From: Persephonella sp.
GTDB lineage: Bacteria; Aquificota; Aquificia; Aquificales; Hydrogenothermaceae
NCBI RefSeq assembly: GCF_015487465.1
Contig: NZ_WFPS01000059.1
Coordinates: forward strand, 1 to 47,610
Reading direction: 5' to 3'
Length of the DNA stretch: 47,610 nt
The notes beneath the pieces are model-generated. The model did not search any database. It had not been told where the DNA came from and saw only the letters and a program-made list of their open reading frames with translations. How positions within the stretch are numbered: position 1 is the first letter of the stretch; every line of letters begins with the position of its first letter. The position numbers and the translations under genes are program-made. Below are positions 8,796 to 17,731 of this stretch, one piece after another.

Positions 8796-9419
8796 TTAGA
8801 TTATATTCCTGTTTTTTAAAATCTCTATAACCTGCCTGAATATATTTTCAGGAGGTTCAAGTCCATTTAAAACAACAATCCTGTCTTTTTCTTCCTGTGC
8901 TATTTTTAAAAATCCAGCCCTTAGTTTTTTATGAAAAACTATCTCCTCTTTTTCTATTCTGTCTTTTTCCCTTGTTTTTTGAATTCTCTTTAAGCCCTCC
9001 TCCACAGGAATATCAATCAAAAATGTTATGTCAGGTTTTATACCCTCTGATGCGATGTTGTTAAGTTTCTTCACAAAATCAATGTCTAACTCCCGTGCAT
9101 ACCCCTGATATGCAAGGGTTGAGTCTGTAAATCTGTCGCAGATAACAGTGTAGCCCTGATCAATCTTAGGTTTTATAAGATTGTGGATATGAAAATTTCT
9201 GTCAGCTTCATACAGGAAAAGCTCGGCAAGGGGAGGGAAGATCTCATCTGAAGGGGATAGGAGTATCTGTCTTATTTTTTTGCCTGTTTCTGTTCCTCCC
9301 GGCTCTTTTGTCAAAATCACCTTTTTGTTTTTTTCAACCAGATAGTTGTGGAGCATAACAGACTGGGTTGATTTTCCTGCCCCTTCTATCCCTTCAAATG
9401 TTATAAAGTATCCTCTCAT
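8796..9419 (-). CDS. tmk: thymidylate kinase
   Basis: Tmk phosphorylates dTMP to dTDP for DNA synthesis. The P-loop GIEGAGKS lies at residues 10-17, followed by the DRFTDSTLAYQGYAR substrate-binding segment and a lid region with RIQKTREKDRIEKEE. The 207-residue length is normal. It is the first gene of the minus-strand tmk-holB-ricT-kdsD block. Its ATG is 112 bases from the divergent nfu gene. A TATAAT match for the minus strand lies at 9449-9454, but no convincing -35 box was found. Confidence 0.95.
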   Translation of the reverse strand: MRGYFITFEGIEGAGKSTQSVMLHNYLVEKNKKVILTKEPGGTETGKKIRQILLSPSDEIFPPLAELFLYEADRNFHIHNLIKPKIDQGYTVICDRFTDSTLAYQGYARELDIDFVKKLNNIASEGIKPDITFLIDIPVEEGLKRIQKTREKDRIEKEEIVFHKKLRAGFLKIAQEEKDRIVVLNGLEPPENIFRQVIEILKNRNII

Positions 9420-9480
9420 CTTATTCCCTGCTGAATTTAATCAGACAGATTATACAATAATTGAGCAAGATCATACTTAT

Positions 9481-9501
9481 TATAATTTATTGGGATATAA
9501 T
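9481..9501 (+). promoter_or_regulatory. possible -10 elements of the nfu gene
   Basis: Two TATAAT hexamers occur at 9481-9486 and 9496-9501, 31 to 46 bases before the nfu ATG. A TTGAGC at 9461 is 14 bases from the first, which is short. The assignment is therefore tentative and rests on the -10 boxes and the divergent gene arrangement. Confidence 0.35.
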
Positions 9502-9531
9502 GAAAGGCAAAATAAAATGGAGGTGTAAGTT

Positions 9532-9813
9532 ATGACTCAGGAACAAAAGGAAAAAGTTCAGATAGATAGGGCAAAGGTTGAGGAGGTTCTTGAAAAGATA
9601 AGACCTGCTCTCAGATTTGATGGTGGAGATGTTGAGCTTGTTGATATAGGTGAGGACGGAACAGTTTATGTAAGGCTGATGGGTGCATGTCACGGATGTG
9701 CCATGTCTCTTGTTACCCTGAAAGGCGGAATTGAGATGAAGCTGAAAGAAGAAATCCCAGAAGTAAAAGAGGTAGTTGCTGTAAACCTTGATCAGGGATT
9801 TGGAGGGTTTTAA
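9532..9813 (+). CDS. NifU C-terminal-domain Fe-S scaffold/carrier (Nfu)
   Basis: This 93-residue protein consists essentially of one NifU C-terminal (Nfu) domain, which carries or delivers [4Fe-4S] clusters to apoproteins. The domain begins VEEVLEKIRPALRFDGGDVELVDI, and the cluster-binding pair is Cys53 and Cys56 in GACHGCAMS. A strong GGAGGTG precedes the ATG at 9532. The gene stands alone on its strand between divergent tmk and convergent glnE. Its TAA is directly adjacent to the complement of the glnE TGA. It could feed clusters to Fe-S proteins in this window such as RicT, but this is only inference. Confidence 0.92.
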   Translation: MTQEQKEKVQIDRAKVEEVLEKIRPALRFDGGDVELVDIGEDGTVYVRLMGACHGCAMSLVTLKGGIEMKLKEEIPEVKEVVAVNLDQGFGGF

Positions 9814-9823
9814 TCAACCCTCC
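9802..9823. terminator. hairpin spanning the convergent nfu/glnE stop codons
   Basis: GGAGGGTT (9802-9809) and AACCCTCC (9816-9823) are a perfect 8-base inverted repeat with loop TTAATC. Both stop codons fall in or at the edge of the loop. T-tracts are weak on both sides (CTTAATATTTT on the plus side), so it may be a bidirectional terminator or a 3'-end stabilising stem. Confidence 0.55.
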
Positions 9824-12540
9824 CTTAATATTTTCATTTCCCTGAGGAATATCTCCCTTATCTCTTTTTTTGTTTTAATAAGAATATTCCATAGATCTTC
9901 CGGTTCCATACCGAAGGAGTGGGAAATCCTGTAAAGGAAGGGAGAATTTTTGTATATTTTAGAAAGCCCTACTCCTTTTATCATTCTAAGCCTTGCCTCA
10001 ACCTCCCTGAGAAAAATGTAATCATCAATCAGGTTTCTTTTAAACAGCTCTACCCCCTGAAGTATGTTGGTTATTCTTTTTCCGCTTTTTAGGGTATATA
10101 TTTGGATTAAAAACTCTATATCTGTTATCCCCCCCTTTCCAAGCTTTATATCTATCTCCTCAGGTGTTTCCCTGACAAGACCTTCAAGTCTAAATCTCAT
10201 GTCAATAGCTTCATTAATAAAATCTCTGTCAACAGGCTTTCCAAAAAGGAAGTCCTCAATCAGACTATCCATCTGTTTTTTAACCTCAATATCCCCTGTT
10301 ATAAATCTTGCTTTTGTCCATGCAAGCCTCTCCCATACTCTTGCCTCCTTCTCAAAATAGTTTTTATAAAAAGATAGAGATGGGGAGAGTTCTCCTCCTT
10401 TTCCAAAAGGTCTGAGCCTAAGATCTATATGGTAAAGAATTCCTTCTCCTGAGTAAGAGGTAAGAGCCTTTACTATGTTCTGTGGAATTTTTAAAAATCT
10501 GTTTTTACTATCTTCATCTTTGAACACAAATACCAGATCAAGATCAGAGCCAACATTCATCTCCCTGCTTCCCAGCTTTCCAAGAGAGTAAATAGCAAAC
10601 TCTTTTCCATCAAAATGTCTGTAAAGGCTGTCAAGGATATAGTCTGCAAGGTTTGAAAGGGCTGTGTTTATCTCTACAAGCCTTTCTTCAGGGTTTTCCC
10701 TGTGTATTTTTGAAAGGTATCTGAGAGAGACAAGAACCTCAACTATTTTTTTAAGTTTTTTAAGCCTGTCAATAAAATCCTTTTTTTCAGGTATTATAAA
10801 AAGCTCTTTTTCAAAGTCTTCTTTCTTTTCAGGGACTTCTTCTATCCCGAATGCCCAGTCCAGAAGCTCCCTATCTTTTGATATAAGATCAGATATGTAG
10901 TCTGAGAATTTTGCTATATTCAGCATAAACTCAACGAGATTAGGATTTTGCTCAAGGGCAGAAACAAAGACCCACAGCATTCCACCATCAACCATCATTT
11001 TTCTGAAGTTCAGCAGAAAGTCCTCTCTATCTGGAAATTCCTTTAGTTTTTTTTCTAATATGGGGATAAAATCAAAAAGAACCTCCTTTGAGTTCTCTGA
11101 AAGCTCTATGTATATCTTGCTGAAGAATATATCCTTAAACATCTTCAGAGCCCATTTTGGATCTTTGAACCCGATGGACTTCAGGTAATCAACAGCTTCA
11201 TCTTCATAATGCTTTGTTAGGATAAATCTCTGAAGACTTGTCAGCTTAACATCTATATCAGGAGATAACCCTGTGAAAGTCTCCTTTATTTTATTTTTAT
11301 AGAACTCAATCCTTTTTAAAAATTCCTCCTCAGAAGAAAACCCTAATTTTTGTGCATACTCTTTTGCATCTTTCATAAAAAATGTCTGGGTCTGAACACA
11401 GTTTTTTATCTGGATTATATGCTCAAGCCTTCTTAAAAGATAATAACCTTCTTTCAAGAGTGTGCCTGTTTCCTTATCAATGAGATTATGCATAATTAAC
11501 TTCTCAAGGGCTTTTATAGTTCTTCTTTCCTGAAGGTCTGGAAATTTACCCCCGTACATAAGCTGGAGTATCTGGATTACAAACTCTATCTCCCTTATTC
11601 CCCCATCACCCCTTTTAACGTCCCATTCTCCTTTTATTTTTTTCCGTGATTCCTCCTCAATCAGCTTTTTCATCTCTACTATTTCCTCAAAAACCTCTAT
11701 ACCTGCATGTTTTCTGTAAACAAAAGGTTTTATGATCTTCAAAAACTCGTCTGAGACATTTTTGCTGCCTGCACAATGTCTTGCTTTTATAAGCATATGT
11801 CTTTCCCATGTTCTTCCATGGCTCCAGTAATAAAACTCTACAGCAGGCAAAGAATATGCTATAAATCCTTTACTTCCTTCAGGTCTCAGATCAAGATCAA
11901 CGATCCATGCTCTGCCTTCAACATTTCTCTTTGTCATAAGCATAGTAACGGTTCTGAAAAGCTCGCCAAAAAACTCCCTGTTTGTGATCCCCTTGTCTGT
12001 TTTACCTTCGTTAGAGTATACATAGATAACATCAACATCTGAGTAGTAGTTAAGGTCAAGTCCTCCCAGTTTTCCAAGGGCTATTACACACCCTTCAGCT
12101 TCCCTGCCTGTTTCCTGATCCATAGGGGTTCCAAATCTTTTTTTTGTTTTTTCAAGGGCTTTTTGGTAGCAGACTTCAAAGGATACATCAGCAAGGTATG
12201 AATACTCTTCTGTGAGATCAAGAAGATCATTTTTTTTGTAAATGTCCTTGGCAACAATCCTTGAAAAATGCTTCATTTTAAAAAATGTTAGCTTTTGACA
12301 GAAAAGATCTGTGTTTTCTACCTGAAGAAGATCTTCTGCCTCTTTCATGAGTTTTTCCTTTCCCAGAAGAGGCTGTTCAAGGCTGTTGAATATGTATTCA
12401 AGCTGATCTGTGTGCCTGAAGATAAAGTCTGTTATACATGAGGAATAATCTGACAGTTTTTCCAGAAGTTCATACTGTTCAGCTGTTAAGGAATTAAGAA
12501 AATCTTTCTTCAGAGTTTCAAACTTTGTTAATTTTGCCAT
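9814..12540 (-). CDS. glnE: bifunctional glutamine synthetase adenylyltransferase/deadenylylase
   Basis: GlnE reversibly adenylylates glutamine synthetase in response to PII and glutamine, setting nitrogen assimilation. The two nucleotidyltransferase domains are visible: GKLGGLDLNYYSDVDVIYVY around residues 156-174, and a second with GKLGSREMNVGSDLDLVF around residue 655. The first corresponds to the adenylyl-removing half and the second to the adenylyl-transferring half. At 908 residues it is slightly shorter than the roughly 950 of E. coli. No glnA or glnB is in the window. The ATG at 12540 is divergent from the HtrA-like gene. The 3' end abuts the nfu stop codon exactly. Confidence 0.95.
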   Translation of the reverse strand: MAKLTKFETLKKDFLNSLTAEQYELLEKLSDYSSCITDFIFRHTDQLEYIFNSLEQPLLGKEKLMKEAEDLLQVENTDLFCQKLTFFKMKHFSRIVAKDIYKKNDLLDLTEEYSYLADVSFEVCYQKALEKTKKRFGTPMDQETGREAEGCVIALGKLGGLDLNYYSDVDVIYVYSNEGKTDKGITNREFFGELFRTVTMLMTKRNVEGRAWIVDLDLRPEGSKGFIAYSLPAVEFYYWSHGRTWERHMLIKARHCAGSKNVSDEFLKIIKPFVYRKHAGIEVFEEIVEMKKLIEEESRKKIKGEWDVKRGDGGIREIEFVIQILQLMYGGKFPDLQERRTIKALEKLIMHNLIDKETGTLLKEGYYLLRRLEHIIQIKNCVQTQTFFMKDAKEYAQKLGFSSEEEFLKRIEFYKNKIKETFTGLSPDIDVKLTSLQRFILTKHYEDEAVDYLKSIGFKDPKWALKMFKDIFFSKIYIELSENSKEVLFDFIPILEKKLKEFPDREDFLLNFRKMMVDGGMLWVFVSALEQNPNLVEFMLNIAKFSDYISDLISKDRELLDWAFGIEEVPEKKEDFEKELFIIPEKKDFIDRLKKLKKIVEVLVSLRYLSKIHRENPEERLVEINTALSNLADYILDSLYRHFDGKEFAIYSLGKLGSREMNVGSDLDLVFVFKDEDSKNRFLKIPQNIVKALTSYSGEGILYHIDLRLRPFGKGGELSPSLSFYKNYFEKEARVWERLAWTKARFITGDIEVKKQMDSLIEDFLFGKPVDRDFINEAIDMRFRLEGLVRETPEEIDIKLGKGGITDIEFLIQIYTLKSGKRITNILQGVELFKRNLIDDYIFLREVEARLRMIKGVGLSKIYKNSPFLYRISHSFGMEPEDLWNILIKTKKEIREIFLREMKILREG

Positions 12541-12596
12541 TATAAACCTCTGTAGTGTTATAATTTGTTATTGACAGGATAATACAGAGGGAGTGC

Positions 12597-13679
12597 ATGC
12601 ACCGGTTTATTATTTTTATCTTTTTATCTCTTTTCATTATGGTTTCCTGTGAAAATAAGGAAGAAGAAAAACCCCGTGTTCTCAGCATAGTCCAAAAAAC
12701 TCCCGATCCAGTAAAACAGATACAGGAAAGGATATACTCTGTTATAAAAAAAGTAAAGCCTTCTGTGGTAACGATATTATCAAAGTCTGGAGGGACAAAA
12801 ACGCCGATTATATTTAGATTTAATGAAGAAATCCCACCGATAGAAAATGAATCTTTAGGTTCTGGTTTTGTGCTTAAAAAAGACAAAAAGTATCTGTATA
12901 TAGTTACAAACAGCCATGTTATAGAAAAGGCAAAACTGATAACCGTAAGGTTTTCAAACGGGTTTCAATCTAAGGCAGAGATAGTAGGAAAAGACCCAAA
13001 AAGCGACATAGCCTTAATTAAGGTCAGGGTTTCAAAAGAGATAGCAAATGTAAATCCTGTTAAAATCGGCAGTCCTAAAAATCTAAAAGTGGGATACTTT
13101 GTTATATCAGGAGGAAGCCCTTACAATTTAGGTCTTACCTTTACCCTCGGCATAGTATCTGCCCTAAACAGAAATCTTGGGATATCAGCTTATGAAAACT
13201 ATATACAGACCGATGCAGCTATAAATCCAGGAGACTCAGGAGGTCCTTTGATTGATCTTAATGGTGAAGTGGTCGGTATGAATACAGCCATTATTCAGAC
13301 AGGACAAGGTCTTGGTTTTGCAATACCTATAAATACAGTGGTAGAGATAACAGATCAGCTTTTTAAATACGGCAGGGTAAAAAGAGGTTGGCTGGGGGTT
13401 CTTGTTCAGGAAGTTCCTTTGAAGATAAAAAAATCTCTTCATATACCGCACGGTGTCCAGATAATAAAAGTATTCAAAAACAGCCCTGCTTACAAATCCG
13501 GATTAAGACCAGGTGATATAATACTTTCAATCAAAGGTAAAGAAATAAAAACTCCTTCCGATCTTAAATATATAGTTTCACAGTTAAAACCTGATGAAAC
13601 TGTAGATGTTGAATTTATAAGAGGAAGAAAAAGACAGAAATTAACCATCAAAATTGAGGAACTTGTAGACAGAAAATAA
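12597..13679 (+). CDS. HtrA/DegS-like serine protease, lipoprotein
   Basis: This is a trypsin-like periplasmic protease with one PDZ domain. The N-terminus is a lipoprotein signal with lipobox IMVSC, Cys18, so the enzyme is probably tethered rather than soluble. The catalytic triad is His107 (VTNSHVIEKA), Asp137 (KSDIALIKV) and Ser214 (INPGDSGGPLID). The PDZ domain occupies roughly residues 260-350. A single PDZ and membrane tether resemble DegS, which senses envelope damage, more than DegP. GAGGGAG lies just before the ATG. The next gene, 47 bases downstream, is a sigma factor, so the two may be cotranscribed. Confidence 0.92.
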   Translation: MHRFIIFIFLSLFIMVSCENKEEEKPRVLSIVQKTPDPVKQIQERIYSVIKKVKPSVVTILSKSGGTKTPIIFRFNEEIPPIENESLGSGFVLKKDKKYLYIVTNSHVIEKAKLITVRFSNGFQSKAEIVGKDPKSDIALIKVRVSKEIANVNPVKIGSPKNLKVGYFVISGGSPYNLGLTFTLGIVSALNRNLGISAYENYIQTDAAINPGDSGGPLIDLNGEVVGMNTAIIQTGQGLGFAIPINTVVEITDQLFKYGRVKRGWLGVLVQEVPLKIKKSLHIPHGVQIIKVFKNSPAYKSGLRPGDIILSIKGKEIKTPSDLKYIVSQLKPDETVDVEFIRGRKRQKLTIKIEELVDRK

Positions 13680-13726
13680 AGGAATATAGTAAAATCTCCA
13701 CCAATTTAACGGAGAGTGGTAAGAAT

Positions 13727-14584
13727 ATGAGAAAATTTACCTATGAAGAGGGGATCACTTACTATCTGAAATCTATTTCCAAAATTCCTCTTTTATCTCC
13801 GGAGGAAGAAAAGGAAATAGCAAAAAAGGCAAAAGAAGGAGACAAAAAAGCCCTTGAAAAGCTAATCAAATCAAACCTGAGGTTTGTTGTAAATGTGGCA
13901 AAAAATTACTCAGGCTACGGAATTCCATTTCAGGAGCTTATATCTGCAGGAAATATAGGGCTTATAGAGGCTGCAAAAAGGTTTGATCCTGACAGGGGAG
14001 TAAGGTTTATTTCTTACGCTATCTGGTGGATAAAACAGTCTATTCTCCAGACAATACAAAGTCAAAAAGATGTTATTAAAATCCCCCAAAAAACGCAAAA
14101 TCTGTCCATAAAAATAGATACTGCATATCTTGAGCTGAAAGAAAGGCTAAATCGGGAACCAAAATACTCAGAAATTAAAAACTATTTAAAAGAAAAGGAA
14201 AACATAGATGTGGACGAGGAAACGATAGAAAATTACCTGCTGATAAAAAGGCATTCTGTATCCCTCGATACACCTGTTGATCTTGAAGAAGGAACATTCT
14301 TTATAGATCTTGTATCAAAACACAGCACAAAAGAGATAGAGGAAGATGTTGTAAAAGAGTCTATAGAAAAAGAGATAAACTACATACTATCTCACCTGAG
14401 CGAGAGGGAAAGGTATATCATAGTCCACAGGTTTGGTCTAAACGGTGAAGAACCTAAAACACTGAGAGAAATAGGAAAAGCCCTTGGGGTTTCAAGGGAA
14501 AGGGTCAGGCAGATAGAGATAAGAACCCTAAAAAAGATCAGGGCACTCGCAACAAAAAGACATCTTAAAGATCTTCTCAGCTAA
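13727..14584 (+). CDS. short sigma-70 factor (group 2, RpoS/RpoD-like)
   Basis: This 285-residue sigma factor lacks region 1.1 and the long non-conserved insert of primary sigma factors. Region 1.2 begins at the N-terminus (YYLKSISKIPLLSPEEE). Region 2 includes NLRFVVNVAKNY, GNIGLIEAAKRFDPDRGVRFISYAIWWIKQSI, which contains the -10 recognition helix. Region 4 has a helix-turn-helix in LREIGKALGVSRERVRQIE. This is the pattern of a group 2 factor used in stress or stationary phase. It could instead be the main sigma of a small genome, but the missing region 1.1 argues against that. No anti-sigma gene is adjacent; the upstream gene is an HtrA-like protease. Confidence 0.9.
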   Translation: MRKFTYEEGITYYLKSISKIPLLSPEEEKEIAKKAKEGDKKALEKLIKSNLRFVVNVAKNYSGYGIPFQELISAGNIGLIEAAKRFDPDRGVRFISYAIWWIKQSILQTIQSQKDVIKIPQKTQNLSIKIDTAYLELKERLNREPKYSEIKNYLKEKENIDVDEETIENYLLIKRHSVSLDTPVDLEEGTFFIDLVSKHSTKEIEEDVVKESIEKEINYILSHLSERERYIIVHRFGLNGEEPKTLREIGKALGVSRERVRQIEIRTLKKIRALATKRHLKDLLS

Positions 14585-14634
14585 AACTTCTGTTTGTCGT
14601 ATAATATTCAGAAAATATAACCGGAGGAATAATA

Positions 14635-15879
14635 TTGTCTGAATGGCATGGTAAAACACCTGAAGAACAGCTGAAAATAATAAAAAAAGGTGTTCTTGAT
14701 ATAATCAGCGAACAGGAACTTTTAGATAAACTGAAAGAGGAAAGACCTTTAATAGTAAAAGCCGGATTTGATCCTACAGCTCCAGATCTTCATTTAGGTC
14801 ATACAGTTTTACTCCAGAAACTAAGAACATTCCAGCAGCTTGGTCATACAGTTTATTTCATAATTGGTGATTTTACAGCGATGATAGGAGACCCTTCAGG
14901 AAGGGACAAAACAAGACCTCCCCTAACAAAAGAGCAGGTTCTTCAGAACGCAAAAACATACAAAGAGCAGGTTTTTAAGGTTTTAGATCCGGAAAAAACA
15001 GTTGTTGTTTTTAACAGCGAATGGCTTGGGGAGATGACAGCTCAGGACCTGATAAAGCTTACGGCAAAATACACGGTAGCAAGAATGCTTGAGAGGGACG
15101 ACTTTAAAAAAAGGTTTAAAGAGAACAAACCTATAGCCATACATGAGTTTATATATCCCCTTCTTCAGGCTTATGATTCTGTAGCAATAAAGGCAGATGT
15201 TGAACTTGGAGGATCAGACCAGAGGTTTAACCTTTTGATAGGAAGGGATATACAGAAGGAATACGGTATTGAAAAACCTCAGGTTGCTATTTTATTGCCT
15301 CTTCTTGTTGGAACAGACGGCGTAAGAAAAATGAGCAAATCTTACGGGAACTACATCGGGATAACAGAGCCCCCTGAGGAGATGTTTGGAAAGATAATGT
15401 CAATACCTGACGAGCTTATGTGGGACTACTGGGAACTTCTTACAGATCTGACTGTTGAGGAGATACAAAAAATTAAGGAAGATGTTGAAAATGGAATTCT
15501 TCACCCTATGGAAGTAAAAAAACAGCTTGCTATGTATATAGTGACAAGATTTCATGATGAGGAGTCAGCAATTAGAGCAAAAGAACATTTTGAAAGGGTT
15601 CACTCCAAAAGGGAGCTACCTGAGGAGATACCAGAGCCAGAAGTGATAATAGCAACAGAAAGCAGAAAAATACCTCTTTATGAACTTATCCACAGTATTG
15701 GTTTTGCCCCATCAAAATCTGAAGCAAGAAGGCTTATAAAAGGAGGGGCTGTTAAGATAGACGGAAACAAGATAACAGATCCTTATGCTGAGGTTGACCT
15801 TTCTTCTGAGTTTATTCTTCAGGTAGGTAAACGTAAGTTTGCAAGGATAAAACCTGAAAACATAAAACTACAAACTTAA
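14635..15879 (+). CDS. tyrS: tyrosyl-tRNA synthetase (TTG start)
   Basis: TyrS charges tRNA-Tyr. The class I signatures are HLGH at residues 53-56 and KMSKS near residue 232. The C-terminal S4 RNA-binding domain ([21 protein letters not shown]) is present, as in the bacterial TyrRZ form of about 400 residues. The start is a TTG at 14635 with GGAGG 7 bases upstream; the nearby ATG triplets are out of frame. A TATAATATTC -10-like sequence lies at 14600-14609 between the sigma gene and tyrS, so it may have its own promoter. The dedA-like gene follows after 10 bases. Confidence 0.96.
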   Translation: MSEWHGKTPEEQLKIIKKGVLDIISEQELLDKLKEERPLIVKAGFDPTAPDLHLGHTVLLQKLRTFQQLGHTVYFIIGDFTAMIGDPSGRDKTRPPLTKEQVLQNAKTYKEQVFKVLDPEKTVVVFNSEWLGEMTAQDLIKLTAKYTVARMLERDDFKKRFKENKPIAIHEFIYPLLQAYDSVAIKADVELGGSDQRFNLLIGRDIQKEYGIEKPQVAILLPLLVGTDGVRKMSKSYGNYIGITEPPEEMFGKIMSIPDELMWDYWELLTDLTVEEIQKIKEDVENGILHPMEVKKQLAMYIVTRFHDEESAIRAKEHFERVHSKRELPEEIPEPEVIIATESRKIPLYELIHSIGFAPSKSEARRLIKGGAVKIDGNKITDPYAEVDLSSEFILQVGKRKFARIKPENIKLQT

Positions 15880-15889
15880 AGGATAATTT

Positions 15890-16360
15890 ATGTTTGAAGG
15901 CTTAAAACAGTGGGCTGAAGAAGTTGTATCCGATTACGGTTATGCAGGTATATTTTTGATATCCTTTACAGAAAGCATCATACAGCCTGTTCCCCCTGAT
16001 CCTTTTATAACAGGTGGGACAGCTTTTGGTTTGTCTCCTGTTTATGCTGCCTTTATAGCAGCAGTAGGAAGTGTCTTAGGTGGAATAGTCGGGTATTTCT
16101 TAGGAAAATTTTTAGGGGAGCCTGTTTTTAAAAAATTTATGAAACAGAAATACTACGACAAAGGGGAGATACTGTTTAGAAGATTTGGCATATGGGCTGT
16201 GATAATAGCAGCGGTTACACCTATTCCGTTTAAGGCTATATGCTGGCTTGCCGGTATTTTTGAGATGCCATTCTGGGGGTTCGTCCTTGCTGCGTTTATC
16301 GGAAGATTACCAAGATTTTTATTTATGGCTTATTTTGGACAATGGATAGGAAGTCTGTAA
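15890..16360 (+). CDS. DedA/VTT-family membrane protein, YqaA-like
   Basis: This 156-residue inner-membrane protein has the DedA (SNARE-associated/VTT) features. These are an early ESIIQPVPPDPF segment with acidic and proline residues, a glycine-rich GSVLGGIVGYFLGKFLG helix, an RRFGIWAVIIAAVTPIPFK re-entrant region and a GRLPRF arginine near the end. Members act in lipid transport across the membrane and in proton-motive-force-linked stress tolerance. YqaA-like members are short like this one. It follows tyrS after 10 bases and is probably cotranscribed. The next gene is argD after a leader of about 150 bases. Confidence 0.9.
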   Translation: MFEGLKQWAEEVVSDYGYAGIFLISFTESIIQPVPPDPFITGGTAFGLSPVYAAFIAAVGSVLGGIVGYFLGKFLGEPVFKKFMKQKYYDKGEILFRRFGIWAVIIAAVTPIPFKAICWLAGIFEMPFWGFVLAAFIGRLPRFLFMAYFGQWIGSL

Positions 16361-16384
16361 ATTGTTATAAATGTGTTTATTTTT

Positions 16385-16472
16385 ATGTTACTTGGGACAA
16401 AAACTTTCCCTATGGATGCAAGGCTTTTGGTTTTAAAAGCAGGCTTTTACCTTCAGTTGAGGTAAAAAAAGC
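16385..16472 (+). promoter_or_regulatory. possible structured leader upstream of argD
   Basis: The 154-base gap before argD holds four mutually complementary blocks: GCTTTT (16423-16428), AAAAGC (16435-16440), GCTTTT (16443-16448) and AAAAAAGC (16465-16472). Block 2 can pair with 1 or 3. A longer stem TTTTACCT/AGGTAAAA spans 16445-16467. A 26-codon open frame from ATG 16385 to TAA 16465 runs through these, with two AGG arginine codons. No Shine-Dalgarno or U-tract was found, so an attenuator is only a hypothesis. Confidence 0.35.
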
Positions 16473-16514
16473 ATCAGGAAAAGAATGCCTTCAGTTCAAA
16501 AAAAAGGAGGAAAG

Positions 16515-17696
16515 ATGAAGGATTTTGTTTTGGAAGGAAACAGATATCTTATAGGAAATTACGCAAGGTATCCTGTTTCTTTTGTCAGGGGAGAAGGTGT
16601 TTACCTATACGATACTGAAGGAAAAAAATATTTAGACATGCTTGCCGGAATAGCTGTAAACACCCTCGGACATTCTCACCCTGAGCTTTCAAAGGTAATA
16701 TGCCAGCAAGCATCAAAACTTATACATACATCAAACCTTTTTTACATACAGCCCCAGATAGAAGTGGCAAAAATTCTTGTAGAAAACTCCTGTCTTGATA
16801 AGGTTTTTTTCTGTAACTCTGGAGCAGAAGCTAATGAGACAGCCATAAAGCTTGTCAGAAAGTATTTTTATGATAAAGGAAAGCCTGAAAAATTTGAGAT
16901 AATCACATTTACAGGAGGTTTTCACGGAAGAACAATAGGATCTTTAACAGCAACAGCACAGCCTAAATACCATGAAGGATTTAAGCCTCTGCTTCAGGGA
17001 ATAAGATATGCAGAGTTCAACAACATAGAAAGTTTAAAAGAAGCCCTCTCAGAAAACACAGCAGCTGTGATGTTTGAGTTTATTCAGGGGGAAGGAGGAA
17101 TAAATCCGATTGATGAAAATTTTTTAAATGAGATAAAAAAAATGTCAGAGGAAAGGGAGATTTTAATCGTTGTTGATGAGGTTCAAACAGGGATAGGAAG
17201 GACAGGAAAGCTCTTTGCCTATCAGCATTATGACATATGTCCTGATATTGTTACCCTTGCAAAAGGTCTGGGAGGAGGCGTTCCTATAGGAGCTGTTATA
17301 GCAAAAGAAGAGATCGCAAAGGCTTTTACCCCCGGAACACACGGCTCAACGTTTGGGGGAAACTTTTTAGCAACATCTGCAGCAAAGGTAGTCCTGAAGA
17401 ATGTTTTATCTGAAGGTTTTTTAAAAGATGTTGAGGATAAAGGAGAGTATCTGAAGGAAAAACTGAGAAAAATAGGTCTTGATCCACGGGGAAAGGGTCT
17501 TATGATTGGATCAACTCTTCCTGAAAAAATAAATGCAGGTGAACTGGCAAAAAGATGTCTTGAGAATGGTCTGATTGTTGGGACAGCAGGAGGTAACACT
17601 CTCAGACTTGTCCCTCCACTTATAATTACAAAACCTCAGATAGACGAGGGGATACAGATACTGTCAGAAGTTGTTAAACAGATGCATATAGATTAA
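16515..17696 (+). CDS. argD: acetylornithine aminotransferase
   Basis: ArgD is a class III PLP aminotransferase in arginine synthesis, converting N-acetylglutamate semialdehyde to acetylornithine; it may also serve lysine synthesis. Visible motifs are LDMLAGIAVNTLGHSHP near the N-terminus, FCNSGAEANETAIK, DEVQTGIGRTG, and the PLP lysine in TLAKGLGGGVPIGAV near residue 250. At 393 residues it has normal length. The start is the ATG at 16515 with AGGAGG immediately upstream; an in-frame ATG at 16485 has none. No other arg genes are in the window. A putative leader with alternative hairpins precedes it. Confidence 0.94.
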   Translation: MKDFVLEGNRYLIGNYARYPVSFVRGEGVYLYDTEGKKYLDMLAGIAVNTLGHSHPELSKVICQQASKLIHTSNLFYIQPQIEVAKILVENSCLDKVFFCNSGAEANETAIKLVRKYFYDKGKPEKFEIITFTGGFHGRTIGSLTATAQPKYHEGFKPLLQGIRYAEFNNIESLKEALSENTAAVMFEFIQGEGGINPIDENFLNEIKKMSEEREILIVVDEVQTGIGRTGKLFAYQHYDICPDIVTLAKGLGGGVPIGAVIAKEEIAKAFTPGTHGSTFGGNFLATSAAKVVLKNVLSEGFLKDVEDKGEYLKEKLRKIGLDPRGKGLMIGSTLPEKINAGELAKRCLENGLIVGTAGGNTLRLVPPLIITKPQIDEGIQILSEVVKQMHID

Positions 17697-17731
17697 TATA
17701 AAAATTAAGATCAAACATATAAGGGTACTGA

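Noticed and set aside
16361-16514. T-box leader upstream of argD
   Set aside because: The conserved T-box sequence and a terminator with U-tract are both missing.
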